From Mastigamoeba balamuthi (taxonomy: Eukaryota > Evosea > Mastigamoebida > Mastigamoebidae): DNA of 52,767 bases. A model generated the notes under the pieces. That model was not told the origin of the DNA, made no database searches, and saw only the letters and a program-made list of their open reading frames with translations. Where the stretch lies: contig CACRSC010000047.1 in assembly GCA_902651635.1 (NCBI GenBank), forward strand, positions 1 through 52,767, read 5' to 3'. The number at the start of each line of letters is the position of its first letter. The first letter of the stretch is position 1. Shown piece by piece: positions 1 through 9,826 of the stretch. The position numbers and the translations under genes are program-made.

Positions 1-1610
1 AAACAAAGTGTGTGTTCCTTTGTTCCCTTGGAAAACGGTTGCCACGAACACACCCCGCGCGCCTCCAGTGGCTCAGTGGAGTTCGAAGCAAATCAAGTGC
101 ACCTGGTCATAAATGTGGGTGGGGATACTTGCGGCTCGGATCTTGAGTTGGTGGAGGCTCCTGTGTGTGCTGTGGGGCAGCCACCGCTGGATGGCCAAGA
201 GGAGGCGATGGGGTGTCGGCTGGGCGGGTCCAACAGCCTGCACCCCTCTGTCTAATATGTGTGGTGCACTGCAATCAGCGAACAACGCTTATGAGCACCA
301 CAGATTGGCGTTGAAGAGGAAATGAGCGCCTCGATCAATTGTCCTGCAAAGGACCTGTCGACGAGGGACGGCACGTGCTCGATCAATGCGTGGCAAATCA
401 CACGTGCATTTCCATAGAAGGTGAGTGTCCATAGCAGGCACTGTAAGCGAGGGAGTTGTGTGCCGTGCAGAATGTGCCGGTGCAGAGCGGCAGCTGGGTA
501 GCTGCGATGACCAAGAGAGGACCTGGAGCAGGTGCTGCACGTTACCAAGGTGCACGCACCTGCTGGTCAAGGTGGCAGCAGTTGCACAGAGGCATGTGCA
601 CGGCAGCACGCCAAGGGCACCCTCCGAGACTCGGGGCTCGTGGGCGTCCAGGGCGCTCTCAGTGCTTTGAGGCCACCGTGGGATCTCTCGGGACAGACGG
701 CTTCCACAGGCTGCAAGCCCTTTGGGGTGCTGCCAAGCAAGGAAAGCGTGACCAGCGAGACGCCTGGGGGCACCAGCAGGGGGCGACGCCAGGCATCAAT
801 GGCGACACGCAGCGGTGGCTAGGGTCGCTGGGGCTCTCTCGCGGCCCGCAAGGACCCTCCAGCCTCGCGCGCCCGGAGACGGGCATAGATCCCCAAGGCC
901 TCGTGCCGCGCGAAGCAGAGAGGCGCACACGAGCTTGACGAGACCCGTCGGAGACAACGAGCTGCACGTCGAGTCAAGAACGCCCTGCGCGGAATAAGAG
1001 ATGACGCAGAGACGTGCATGCACACGAAGCGATGGGCGACCAGCGGTGGCAAGAACTCAGAAGGCGCCTCCGAGCCTGGGCACGCTCGTCGTCGTCGTCG
1101 TCGTCCTCTCCCATCGTCGTCCTCGAGTTGAAGCCCTCCCTCGCCCCTCGCCCCTCGAGTTGACCCTGGACGTCCTCCTCTCGCACCCTCACTCACCCCT
1201 CCGCTTTGTACGTTGCGTGCCCCATGGAGTCTCGTTCAGCAGAGGTCCCACACAGCGTCCTTGATCCTCTGGGTCTCAAGCTGCGCAAGGCGGGCTGCGG
1301 CGTCTCGGGCCCATTGGGCCTCTACCTCTTCCAGGCACTGGAACGTCCGCCTGTGGGTGGCCTAGTTGATGGACTCGAGGCAGTCAGTGAGGCGGTGATC
1401 TCTGCCTCAGCACCGCCGAGCTCGTGCCGCTCGTTGTCATGGAGGACTCCGCCGCTATGTGAAGGAAGAGTAATATAAGTGCTTAGAGTTCGTTGAGGCG
1501 GTTCTCTGTGACTTGGATCAGAGGCGCAGGGAGGCCGAGCTCTGGAGGGGGGCACAGAGCCAGCCTCGAGGTGACCGTGCTGAGGTGGTGCTTGTACAGC
1601 GAAAGAGACT
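1..1610. other. Left flank, no gene supported
   Basis: I see no recognisable gene here. Open frames up to about 160 codons exist on both strands in this GC-rich stretch, but they overlap each other, show no domain and none is favoured. The stretch contains a short GTC trinucleotide run at about 1086-1107. The last bases before 1611 abut the retrotransposon LTR. Confidence 0.6.
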
Positions 1611-1791
1611 TGATGCCAAGGGGGGGGACTGCACCCCCTAGGCAAAGGAATGGCATTTCCCCACCCACTCTCTCGTCACCACACGAATACAAATCAATAC
1701 ATCATCACTTCGTCTTCTTCTTCCTTCTCCCTTGAGTCTCTCACCCTCATAGGGGCCTCCTGCCCCCCACCCCACACATTACTGGGCATCA
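1611..1791 (+). repeat. 5' LTR of the chromovirus
   Basis: 181 bp, beginning TGATGCC and ending GGCATCA, a 7 bp terminal inverted repeat with the usual TG...CA ends. Near its start a run of eight G faces a C run after a short spacer and could fold into a hairpin. Compared with the 3' LTR I count five substitutions and one G insertion. Confidence 0.95.
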
Positions 1792-2640
1792 GTGCGCACA
1801 CACCTAGGCGATGGAGGTGGGCGATGCAGAGAGACAGCTCCAGAAGGAGGAACGGGAACTCTGGGCTATGGGTACATCACAACTCGGGTACGTGCTGTAT
1901 TTGATTGGTCCTTTGGTTTGCAGTGGGAGGACTCTACGTTCGAGGAGCTGAGCATTGAGATACTTCGTTTCACACAGCACATCGCAGAGAATGCATGGCG
2001 GGGGTTTCTTCCTGACGACCTGCCACGCACTTCGTCTTCACAGCAATTCACACCGGGTTTGCGCACTTCAATGGCCACTGCGGGGGTAGGCAAGGCCCTG
2101 AACATCGTCCACCCGTCACCAGCACCAAAGGGCCCATGGGAGGGCAATACGGGCCCTAAGCCTACTTGTCTGTGGGAGCCCTTGTGCTACAACTGTGGGA
2201 TGTATGGACACATTGCAGGCAGCTGTTCTTCTCCACCCACAGCGGCAACGCTTAAGGCACAGGAACACCGCGAGGAGAGGTCTCCCTCATAGCTCGCTGT
2301 TAGCTCTGCACCAAGCCAGGAGCCCACGTCCCTGAAGTGCTACAGGTGTGGCGGTACGGGGCACATGGCCAAGAACTGCCCGTTCCCTGGCACCAAGCAG
2401 CAGGCGTACGAGACACGGATCGCCACGGAGAAGGACACAACGGGTTCTGCTACGGGAGGTCAGGCTTCCAAGCCATGGAACGGGAAACCGAAACAGGGTT
2501 TTAAGGCTGGAGTTCCAGTACCAGAGAGCCGTCTGACTGCAGCACAGGTATCTCCTGCCGGAAAGGCCAGTACATCGGAGGAGGCACGCATTTCCCTGTG
2601 CCAGACATCTACAAGCACGAACATGGACACATTGACTTCA
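1792..2640 (+). pseudogene. gag: gag remnant with two CCHC zinc knuckles
   Basis: The first frame opens straight after the 5' LTR and runs to a TAG at 2290-2292. The same frame reopens after the stop and continues to about 2769, overlapping the next frame. Two nucleic-acid-binding knuckles of the C-X2-C-X4-H-X4-C type lie on either side of the stop: CYNCGMYGHIAGSC just before it and CYRCGGTGHMAKNC just after. Such knuckles package the element RNA in the virus-like particle. The capsid part upstream is short and not recognisable, so the N-terminus may be lost or highly diverged. The in-frame stop makes this copy a pseudogene unless it is read through. Confidence 0.8.
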
Positions 2641-4830
2641 CTTCATCTCAGTCAAAGTTCGGTTCTGTTCTGCTGGGTTCGAAGGAGGAGTCAACTCCCA
2701 TGGTCAGCACACATCCAGAGATGGACTCTGCCGAGAACACTCTTCCCATGCAGTCTTTGGCCGAGGTAAAACGTGACCATATCCTTTTCTCACGCACAAT
2801 CACCAAGGAAGAGGGCAAGGGCAAGGAGGTACTGTTCCATGTCGACACAGGCTCGGACTTTAACTTCGCAGAGACCAGACTCCTCGACCTGCTCCAGGTA
2901 CCATGGCAGGAACTGCCACCTGAATTTGAGGAATGCATACGGGTCACTGGGGTCAACGGGGTGTTGGTTAAGCACACAGGCGCTGGGGTTCAGATCCATA
3001 CTGTCTTCGATCCAACTGAGGGCCTCATCTCTATTCCTGTCATCGAGGTCACAAACGGTACTATTGGCTCGGACGAAATCCTGCTGGGTCTGCACGATTG
3101 CCGCCGCTATGACTACATAGCCCTCGACAATGGTCGGATGAACATGGTCCAGGTAGATTGACGTTATGTTTACAAGGAGCCAGGGGACATCGTTTTTCCC
3201 GAGCCTAATGTCAAGGAGCTTCCAGAAATCACAGTGGCTGACGACCCCAAGGCTGTGAACTCGATCAACCCACTCAACCCTGTGATGCCCATACACATCA
3301 ACCCAGTTCGTCCTTCACCTACTCCAGCTGCAGCGCCACTACCACCACACGAACGAGTGATTCTGGGGGACAAAATCACATGCAACCCCCAGAAAGTTAT
3401 CGAGGCGAAAGACATTCTCGCACGGTACGATATGAACGTCCTGAATGGCCTCAATGGGATCAGCATGACTGGGGTTGGGGTCTGCATGATCGAGCAGCTT
3501 CCTGACACGAAGTCCTTCATCATCCAGCACAATGTCAGTGACTCACGGAAACTGGCTCACCTTGCAGAGTACAAGGCCAAGATGGTTGACACTGGTATCT
3601 GGGAGGTCATCACACGTCAGGATGTCCACTTCGCATCCCCCACAGTGTTCATACCTAAACCCGATGGGACTTGGCAGGTCTGCGGGGATTACTGGTTGAT
3701 TAACCACATCACTCGCAACGACTTCTATTCATTAACAACGAACTGCACAAACTGGCCTACGATTACTTGTTTTCTGCGGACCTCGAGATGGCCTACCACC
3801 AAATTCCCCTTGATGCTGCCACAGCGAATTTGCTGGTGCTGGCCCTTCCTGATGGTTCCTTCATACTTCCACAGTTCATGCCTTTTGGCATCAAACAGGC
3901 AAGTGCAACGTTTCAGAGGGCCATCAACTCGGCTTTGGCACCCCTGGCCCACACCTCCAGCTTCGTGGACAACGTGAGCTCAGGTAGTCCGACATGGGAC
4001 GAGATTAAGGCGCAGGTGACGACCCTTTTCAACACTTTCATCAAGCACAACGTTAAGGTGAAGCCCGAGAAGTGTTCTTGGGGCCCTACGGTTCTGCACC
4101 AGCTGGGACATCTGGTCTTGAAGGAGGGCATTGCTATTGACCCTACGAGGCTGGATCCTCTGCGTTTTGCAGGACGGCCATATGACAAGGACATGCTGCG
4201 GTCTTTCCTCGGTCTTATGCAGTGGCTGAGTGAGTTCATCCCGAATTTCACATCCAAGGCAGCGTGCATGTATGAGCTGCTATGGCGCAACATCAAGTTC
4301 AAGTGGACTGAGGCTCATCAACAGGCCTTCGATACCCTGGTTCACGACGTCTGTGCAGCACCCAGTCTTGTTCACCCCATTCCAGGTCAGTCATCATCAT
4401 TGACCCCGATGCCTGCGAATATGCCACGGGAGCCACGATTTTCCAACAGGCCCCTGGGGTCTAGCTGGGGAATTCTGGCATTCGTCTCAGAAGTGCTGCG
4501 GCCTGCAGACCGGCGTAACCTCTCGATGCCTGAAATGAAGGCCCGTGGTCTCGTCAAGGGACACCTGCAGGCACGAGAACTCGGTTTGGTTTATGCATGG
4601 CATGTTATTTACCGTCCCAACCACAGCAACCTGCGTTGGATGGCTGACTCCTGCAACCATCGTATCCAGAACTGGGCAGTCATCCTGAACGAGATGCCTT
4701 CATCATCCACTACCAGCCCAGGAAAACTAACTTTGGTGGCGATTTCTTCTCGTGGGCCCAGTGGTGCCAGGTTATTGACGACCCCATCACCATTCACCAA
4801 TACCTCAATGTTTATGTCCGTGATACTCAC
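2598..4830 (+). pseudogene. pol: pol remnant: aspartic protease, reverse transcriptase, RNase H
   Basis: The retropepsin segment (2598-3161) has the catalytic triplet in LFHVDTGSDFNF and the flap-end signature ILLGLHDCRR. A TGA at 3159-3161 interrupts the frame. The reverse transcriptase starts around 3550. Palm motifs are FIPKPDGTWQVCGDYWLINH, then after a frame change near 3740 FSADLEMAYHQIPL and LPQFMPFGIKQASATFQRAI. The catalytic YxDD box is SFVDNV, so the second Asp is Asn. The thumb and connection follow (PEKCSWG, LRSFLGLMQWLSEFIPNF). RNase H begins at about 4300 and changes frame near 4385, where its DACEYATGA core is read in another frame. The protein is clearly non-functional as read. 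Confidence 0.9.
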
Positions 4831-5646
4831 ATGATGGCTGTTCTGGGGCACGACCTTTCGGACCAGCAATGGGATAACCTCCACGAAATGCTTCTCACCC
4901 TACCACACGAGATGGTTGAGGGCATTTTCTGCCTCTCAGTTAAGCCCAACGATGCTCTCCGCCTTATGATCATGGTTCTAGGCCACAACGACATGCTTGT
5001 GGGACATGGTGGAGTGAACCGCACATACCACTCAATTAAGCAGGTGGTTACGTGGCCTGGTATGTACGACGACATTTCCCACTTCGTGCAAACGTGCCCA
5101 ATGTGCCAGAAGGTCAGGCCTGCGACCTCACATGCTGATTCGATGGGTATGGTGCCTGGCAATGCACCTTACAAATTCATCATTGTGGACTACCTCGGCC
5201 CTCTTCAGGAGGCGAAGGGATTCAAGTATGTATTGATCATCACAGACCGTTTTTCACATGAGGTCCATCTCGAGGCTGTCCATTCTACTGATGTGCAGGA
5301 GGCAGTCGAGGTACTCTGGAACCAGTGGGTCTGCATGAGGGGCTCTGCCTACAGGCTCATGACTTCTGATGGTGGTTCTCCATTCCAGTTGAGTCGCATT
5401 CAGGCCCTCAACGACCGGGTAAATGCAGTACATCACATTTCGGCAGCATATCACCCCGAGGGACACGGGGCTGTGGAGGTCACAGTGCGTACTACAGTGC
5501 AGGTTCTGTGGGCCCTTCTCTTGGACCATTCCCTGGACTTGCCTGACGTTCTCCCAGCTGCTATGTTCGCCCTGAACAACAGCTATGTGCACTCCATTGG
5601 GGCCACGCTCTTTGAGGTTTTGCCAGTTGGACTCCTCTCTACCTAG
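4831..5646 (+). pseudogene. int: pol remnant: integrase core
   Basis: This is the longest intact block of the element (271 codons). It has the N-terminal zinc-binding H-H-C-C pattern (HGGVNRTYH, then CPMCQK about 26 residues later) and all three acidic residues of the catalytic core: Asp in FIIVDYLGPL, Asp in MTSDGGSPF, and Glu in HPEGHGAVEV. The family integrates the cDNA copy into host DNA. It ends at a TAG at 5644-5646, where homology continues in another frame, so the chromodomain is disconnected. Confidence 0.9.
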
Positions 5647-6226
5647 CTATTCACAAGGACGACGACATTGAGAGCCCTGACATGGACCCCCAGTTGCTCC
5701 ACGACCAGCTCCTGCTACGCCAGCATGACACGTTCGCACGTATTGCCTCTCTTCAGCGGGTGGCATTCGAGAAGGCCCGCAGTACCTGGCCAAGAAACGG
5801 GGCAGGTTGCACTTTGACATTGGCGACTATGTTCTCCTCGACAAGGACCATGACCACAAGCTTGACATTAACGTTAGGGGTCCCTTCCGTGTCATCGAGA
5901 GGCTTGATCATCATTGCTACACTGTTGAGAACCTACTGTGGGGTACTTACACCCATGCCCATGTCAACACAATGCACTTGTTTTGCACGGGAGCCCTCAC
6001 CACAGCACAACTCCGGGTGGAGGCATCGCGCATGCACAACGAGATGGCCCTGAACACAGTCCTACATCACCGTTATGTTGCTGGCAGGCTCAAGCTTCAC
6101 GTACATTGGCTGGGCTGCCCAGACTTCGGGGACGACGACCCACGTTCGTGGATTTCCTATGACGACAACAGGAATGTCGACCAGGTCGTCACGTACATGC
6201 AGGCACACCCCCACCTGCGGACCTAG
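5647..6226 (+). pseudogene. Integrase C-terminus with GPY/F-like module and chromodomain
   Basis: Homology continues in two frames after the integrase stop. The second (5807-6226) has DIGDYVLLDKD and NVRGPFRVIE, typical of the GPY/F module. It ends in a chromodomain-like segment with HHRYVAGRLKLHVHWLGCPD followed by PRSWISYDDN, equivalent to the consensus hydrophobic and W/Y cage region. Chromodomains of this class direct insertion to marked chromatin. The 3' LTR starts 55 bp downstream, after a short purine-rich stretch (aagtagagcgg) that could be the polypurine tract. Confidence 0.8.
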
Positions 6227-6281
6227 ACCATCGATTGACTTCTTCAAGGTCTCTCCATGCTCGACCTTTGAAGTAGAGCGG

Positions 6282-6461
6282 TGATGCCAAGGGGGGGACT
6301 GCACCCCCTAGGCAAAGGAATGGCATTTCCCCATCCACCCTCTCGTCACCACACGAATACAAATCAATACATCATCACTTCATCTTCTTCTTCCTTCTCC
6401 CTTGAGTCTCTCACCCTCATAGGGGCCTCCCGCCCCCCACCCCACGCATTACTGGGCATCA
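6282..6461 (+). repeat. 3' LTR of the chromovirus
   Basis: 180 bp copy of the 5' LTR with the same TGATGCC and GGCATCA ends and seven rather than eight G in the G run. Differences from the 5' LTR are five substitutions plus that single-base indel. Confidence 0.95.
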
Positions 6462-7053
6462 CTGGTGTCCAGAATGGCTCTGTGCCACAGCTTGGAATTA
6501 TCGGCACAGACCACGAAGCTGCTCAGCAGCAGCATGACCGGCAGACTGGAATTCACACCTGTGCAGTAAGCACAGATCATCAGCTGCTGCTACTGCTGGG
6601 CCCTCGTGCTGCAGAAGAAATGGCGATAGGCAATGGTCTGCCTCAGGAGAGCAACGAGGGACTCTGGAGCACAACATGACTGCGACTTCACGTGAAGCTC
6701 TCATCACTCCTCAGCCTCAGCGCGCTTTTCCTGTGTCCGTCTCAGGCAGCCACCTGCTGCTTCTATGCTGGCAGAAGCTCACCGGACTGAGGGAAAACTG
6801 AGAACCTCATTTTCCAGTGTAGTTCGTACGTTTCAGACAACTGGTCAGTCGACACCGGGCATCTCTCTGCCGGTGACCCAGTTTGTCAGTCTTTCTCTGT
6901 TCCTCCTATGAATCAACTCGTGTGCCGTGTGGCAGCAATCCCCTTGTCAACCTCCAGCTCAGAGGTACTCTTTCCTCTCCCTCATGGCCGGGACTGGACT
7001 GCCACATTGCCCTTACTCAGTGAACTTTCTCGGGAACAACCACACTGTGGACT
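6462..7053. other. Spacer between two mobile elements
   Basis: No gene is supported. The sequence is of mixed composition without a long convincing frame. It continues the right flank of the retrotransposon up to the inverted repeat at 7054. Confidence 0.5.
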
Positions 7054-7076
7054 CATACATAAATCTCCCGCATAAG
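7054..7076 (+). repeat. Left terminal inverted repeat of the DNA transposon
   Basis: 23 bp reading inwards and ending in CCCGCATAAG. It pairs with 9043-9065 with four mismatches. Confidence 0.6.
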
Positions 7077-7211
7077 AAAAATTGCAGTAAAATCTGTGTT
7101 CTCTGCAGCCGATTTCGAAGCACGCGCAGCACCACAGAGCAAGGAGGCAACAACGAAGTATGGTTTCCGGTTGCCTGATGTTAGGGGAGTGGCCCTGTGG
7201 CATCGGAACGT

Positions 7212-8981
7212 CTAACAGTCACGAGTACGGGCGGCATAGGCAGCTGTCTGGAGGGCAAGGTTGTGGGCGAAAGTGCCGAAGTCCAGATCGGACTCTCTGT
7301 TGATCGTCTTGTAGTAGATCCAGGAGTCCAGAAGCAAACACGTCATGTAGAAGTCGTCCATGGCGAGAAGAAAGTGATCACGCCGGTGGACGCTCTTGAA
7401 GCCCTTCTTGTTCATCAGCTTGTTGTACTCATCACAGACAGAGAAGCCCATACCATAGTAGAGGTATGGGAGATTAAGGCCCCTGCGAGCCTTAGGTGCT
7501 GGGTGCAGAACGAGCCTAAAGGCATTCGAGAATGTGTAGTGGAGCTTCTTCTTTCGATCGTGTGAATGGCTGACAACAAAGACCTCGACCTGATGGTCAT
7601 CAACCCCCATGATCTCCTTGTTGGCCTTGTTTCGGACTCGCACCTGCGATTTCGGTGCCGTGCATTCCTGGAAAGCATAAGTGGAGTCACATTGGGAAAC
7701 GCACATCGGGAAGGGGAGCCTCTGTGTCATCTGGCTCGCTTTCGTCTGGCTCGCTTGTGTCTGTCTCACTTTCGTCTGGATCTGTTTCCGACTCTGGCAC
7801 CACTGTCTCTGAGTCGGCCACGAGAACCTTGTCATCGAAGCGAGTCGGAGCACAGCGTCACCTGGGCCCAGTGATTGCCAACGCCTGGTGCTCGAATTGT
7901 GTGTACGAGGCCACTCGCTTCCCTGTGGTCTGTGGAGCAACAGCACCAGGGGGTTCGACTTGTGCTGGAGAAGGGGATGGCGCCGAGAGCTCTTGAGCTG
8001 GACTGGGTGCTGAGGGCTCGAGAACTCGAACCAGTGTGGCAAACGACCCAGGGACCTCGACATCTGTTGTAGGAATCTGTGTGGGAGGTCAGACAAAGAG
8101 TGATTCTTGACCTCACCTGGTTAATGAGGGGCTGGAAGGACGTCGTCTGGTACCACAGTGCAATTTTGTCGGCACCCACCTGTTTGCGCGCCAAAGTCAA
8201 AATTTTTGAAATTTGAAAAAAACGGGCACAAGGGGGAAAAGGGAGGGATACCTTGTGCTCGCACTTGCGGGACGCTGGAGCTTGATGAAGGCTGCCATAA
8301 GCCTTCTCGTCTGCTGCTACAGCCTCGCCGAGCATGAGGACATTGGTGAGGAAATTCTCGTTGAAGAGTGGCTCGAGGTCCTGGGGGATGTAGAAGTTCG
8401 CGTGGTAGCGCTCAAGCGCCGTGATGCCCAATTGTGCGCCTTTGTTGAGGTCGAGGCACTCCATCGCAGCTTGCCACTCGTCTCGCAGAAGATGGCCGGC
8501 ATCGGTGCGGGTACAGGTGTTGCAGTGGGACACCGGAGCTGCGAGAATCTCGAAGCAGACAGCGTAGTACTGGAGTGCCCTCTTGGCCGTGATCGGCATA
8601 GAGTAGGTCGCGTTGTACTTGAACCGGTGCATACGGCAGTCGTCTGTGCGGTGCCACTCGACGACCTTGTCCAGGAGGGCCAGCGGGTAGTGGCAGAAAA
8701 ACGCCATCGAGCTCGGTCACGTGAGTGCCTGCGCGTGCCTTGAACAGGAGGGGGCCCTTGGCCATGGAGCTGGCAGTGAGGAGGGGGGTATTTGGGTGTC
8801 TGGCAAGGTGGGTTTTGGTGGCGCACCTTATGTACTCCAGACATTCCTTCTGGGGGTCCAGCCGGCGGAAGCCAGCAAAAAGGGCCTCCGATAGCGCCAC
8901 CGCGCCCAGTGCCCGATGCTCCACCTCCGTGCACCTCTCCTCCACCTTCGCCTCCAACGAAAGGAACATCTGGAGCCGCAC
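7212..8981 (-). pseudogene. piggyBac-like transposase remnant
   Basis: The gene reads from an ATG at 8981. A frame break lies near 8710, where the reading moves to the frame that opens with MAFFCHYP. A probable intron is at 8251-8180 (GTATCC...ACAG), and the C-terminal frame ends at 7212. The C-terminal third has the piggyBac DDE pattern: a strand equivalent to dkR.V.lLST (VDDHQVEVFVVSHSHD), then CDEYNKLMN, then RRDHFLLAMDDFYMTCLLLD and an aromatic helix with DFGTFAHNLALQ. The N-terminal two thirds are not recognisable to me. An acidic SD/ET-rich linker is encoded around 7700-7850 in another frame, suggesting further breaks. Family function is cut-and-paste transposition; this copy looks inactive. 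Confidence 0.6.
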
Positions 8982-9042
8982 GCGCGCTTGCTCTTGGTTT
9001 GGGTGTTCAAGGGGGAAAACGCTAAAAATGTATGGAGATTCA

Positions 9043-9065
9043 CTTATGCGGGAAGTGTATGTGTG
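9043..9065 (-). repeat. Right terminal inverted repeat of the DNA transposon
   Basis: Reverse complement partner of 7054-7076, containing CTTATGCGGG. It lies 47 bp upstream of the start codon of the beta-trefoil gene at 9112. Confidence 0.6.
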
Positions 9066-9111
9066 AATCAGCTGTTGGCTTTATCCGTTTCTCGCAGAGC
9101 CAGCACCGCAG

Positions 9112-9588
9112 ATGAGAGTGCTCCTGATCGCGTGCTTCGTCAGCCTCAGCCTCGTCGGCTCGGCCCTCTCGGAGAGGGCGAGGTTCACGATACAGAGCAG
9201 GAGCAGCGGCCGATACCTCGACGGGCGCGACCCGAACATGACGCAGCCGTGGCTGACCGACCGCCTGCCCCAGAACGACCCCTACCTGCAGTGGGAGTTC
9301 GTCCCCGTCACCGACGGCCGCTTCGCCATCCAGAGCAGCAGCAGCCGCGGCTTCCTCGACGGGCGCGACATGCGCGACCCGCTGATCACCTACAGGCAGC
9401 CGACGCCCAGCAACGTCTACCTGCAGTGGTCGCTGGTCCCCGTGTCGCACGCCTCGGACGTGGCCCTCCTGAGCCGCGGCAGTGGCGGGTACCTCGACGG
9501 GCGCGACGCAGGGATGAGCGACCCGTGGATGGCGTACCGCCCGGCTGCGGACGACAGGTTCCTCCACTGGATTGTCAAGCCACTGTGA
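9112..9588 (+). CDS. Secreted three-repeat beta-trefoil (lectin-like) protein
   Basis: A 158-residue intronless protein. Residues 1-20 form a signal peptide (MRVLLIACFVSLSLVGSALS). The rest is three repeats of about 43 residues starting near residues 24, 70 and 115. Each has an F/A-x-I/L-Q/L-S strand, then (Y/F)LDGRD, then W/Y at mid-repeat and a closing LQW or LHW strand ending VPV or KPL. Three such repeats are the signature of a ricin-type beta-trefoil, which often binds sugars; carbohydrate binding is inferred. No Cys occurs in the mature part. It starts 47 bp beyond the end of the DNA transposon, so its promoter may overlap the element. A second secreted trefoil-like protein lies at 20345-21418. 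Confidence 0.85.
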   Translation: MRVLLIACFVSLSLVGSALSERARFTIQSRSSGRYLDGRDPNMTQPWLTDRLPQNDPYLQWEFVPVTDGRFAIQSSSSRGFLDGRDMRDPLITYRQPTPSNVYLQWSLVPVSHASDVALLSRGSGGYLDGRDAGMSDPWMAYRPAADDRFLHWIVKPL

Positions 9589-9826
9589 GGCACTCCTCTT
9601 GCTCTCAGCCGTTGGTCATTGCGCTGGAGACATCCCAGGTGCCGTCTTTGGCTGCCCGCCTTCAATTGTTGTGCATGGGCCACACAGTGAAATGAGCTCC
9701 AGTACAGCAGTCACCAATGAACACAGTCAAACCCATTGCTTGTGTGTGTGCCTTCTCTGTTTCAACAAACAATTGTGTGCTGAGGCGGGTACAACTACAG
9801 AGGACGCCCGGATGGTGTGCACCCCT

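Larger units (their letters stand above)
1611..6461 (+). mobile_element. Ty3/gypsy LTR retrotransposon with chromodomain (chromovirus), degenerate
   Basis: A 4.85 kb element bounded by two direct LTRs of about 180 bp. Internal order is gag zinc knuckles, aspartic protease, reverse transcriptase, RNase H, integrase and chromodomain, which is the Ty3/gypsy order; the C-terminal chromodomain places it among the chromoviruses. The coding region is split by at least two in-frame stops (2290-2292 and 3159-3161) and by frame changes near 3740, 4385, 4710, 5630 and 5795. No obvious target-site duplication is seen: agact precedes the left LTR and ctggt follows the right one. I saw no convincing tRNA primer-binding site after 1791. 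The LTRs are about 97% identical, so insertion looks recent despite the broken frame. Confidence 0.93.
7054..9065 (-). mobile_element. DNA transposon of about 2 kb, piggyBac-like, degenerate
   Basis: A transposase-like gene on the minus strand (7212-8981) sits between two inverted 23 bp sequences at 7054-7076 and 9043-9065, which match at 19 of 23 positions and share the core CCCGCATAAG. The right end has an additional palindrome (GATTCAC at about 9037-9043, GTGAATC at about 9063-9069). No TTAA or other target-site duplication is seen at these ends, so the true termini may be a little further out or eroded. The piggyBac assignment rests on the C-terminal protein motif. Confidence 0.6.

Noticed and set aside
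819-1264. Overlapping open frames on both strands in the left flank
   Set aside because: Arg/Gly/Pro-rich chance frames in GC-rich DNA with a GTC repeat; no domain, no initiation context, no support over each other.
8020-8050. GGTTCGA box suggesting a tRNA gene
   Set aside because: No acceptor stem or D-arm partner nearby; it lies in the transposase remnant.
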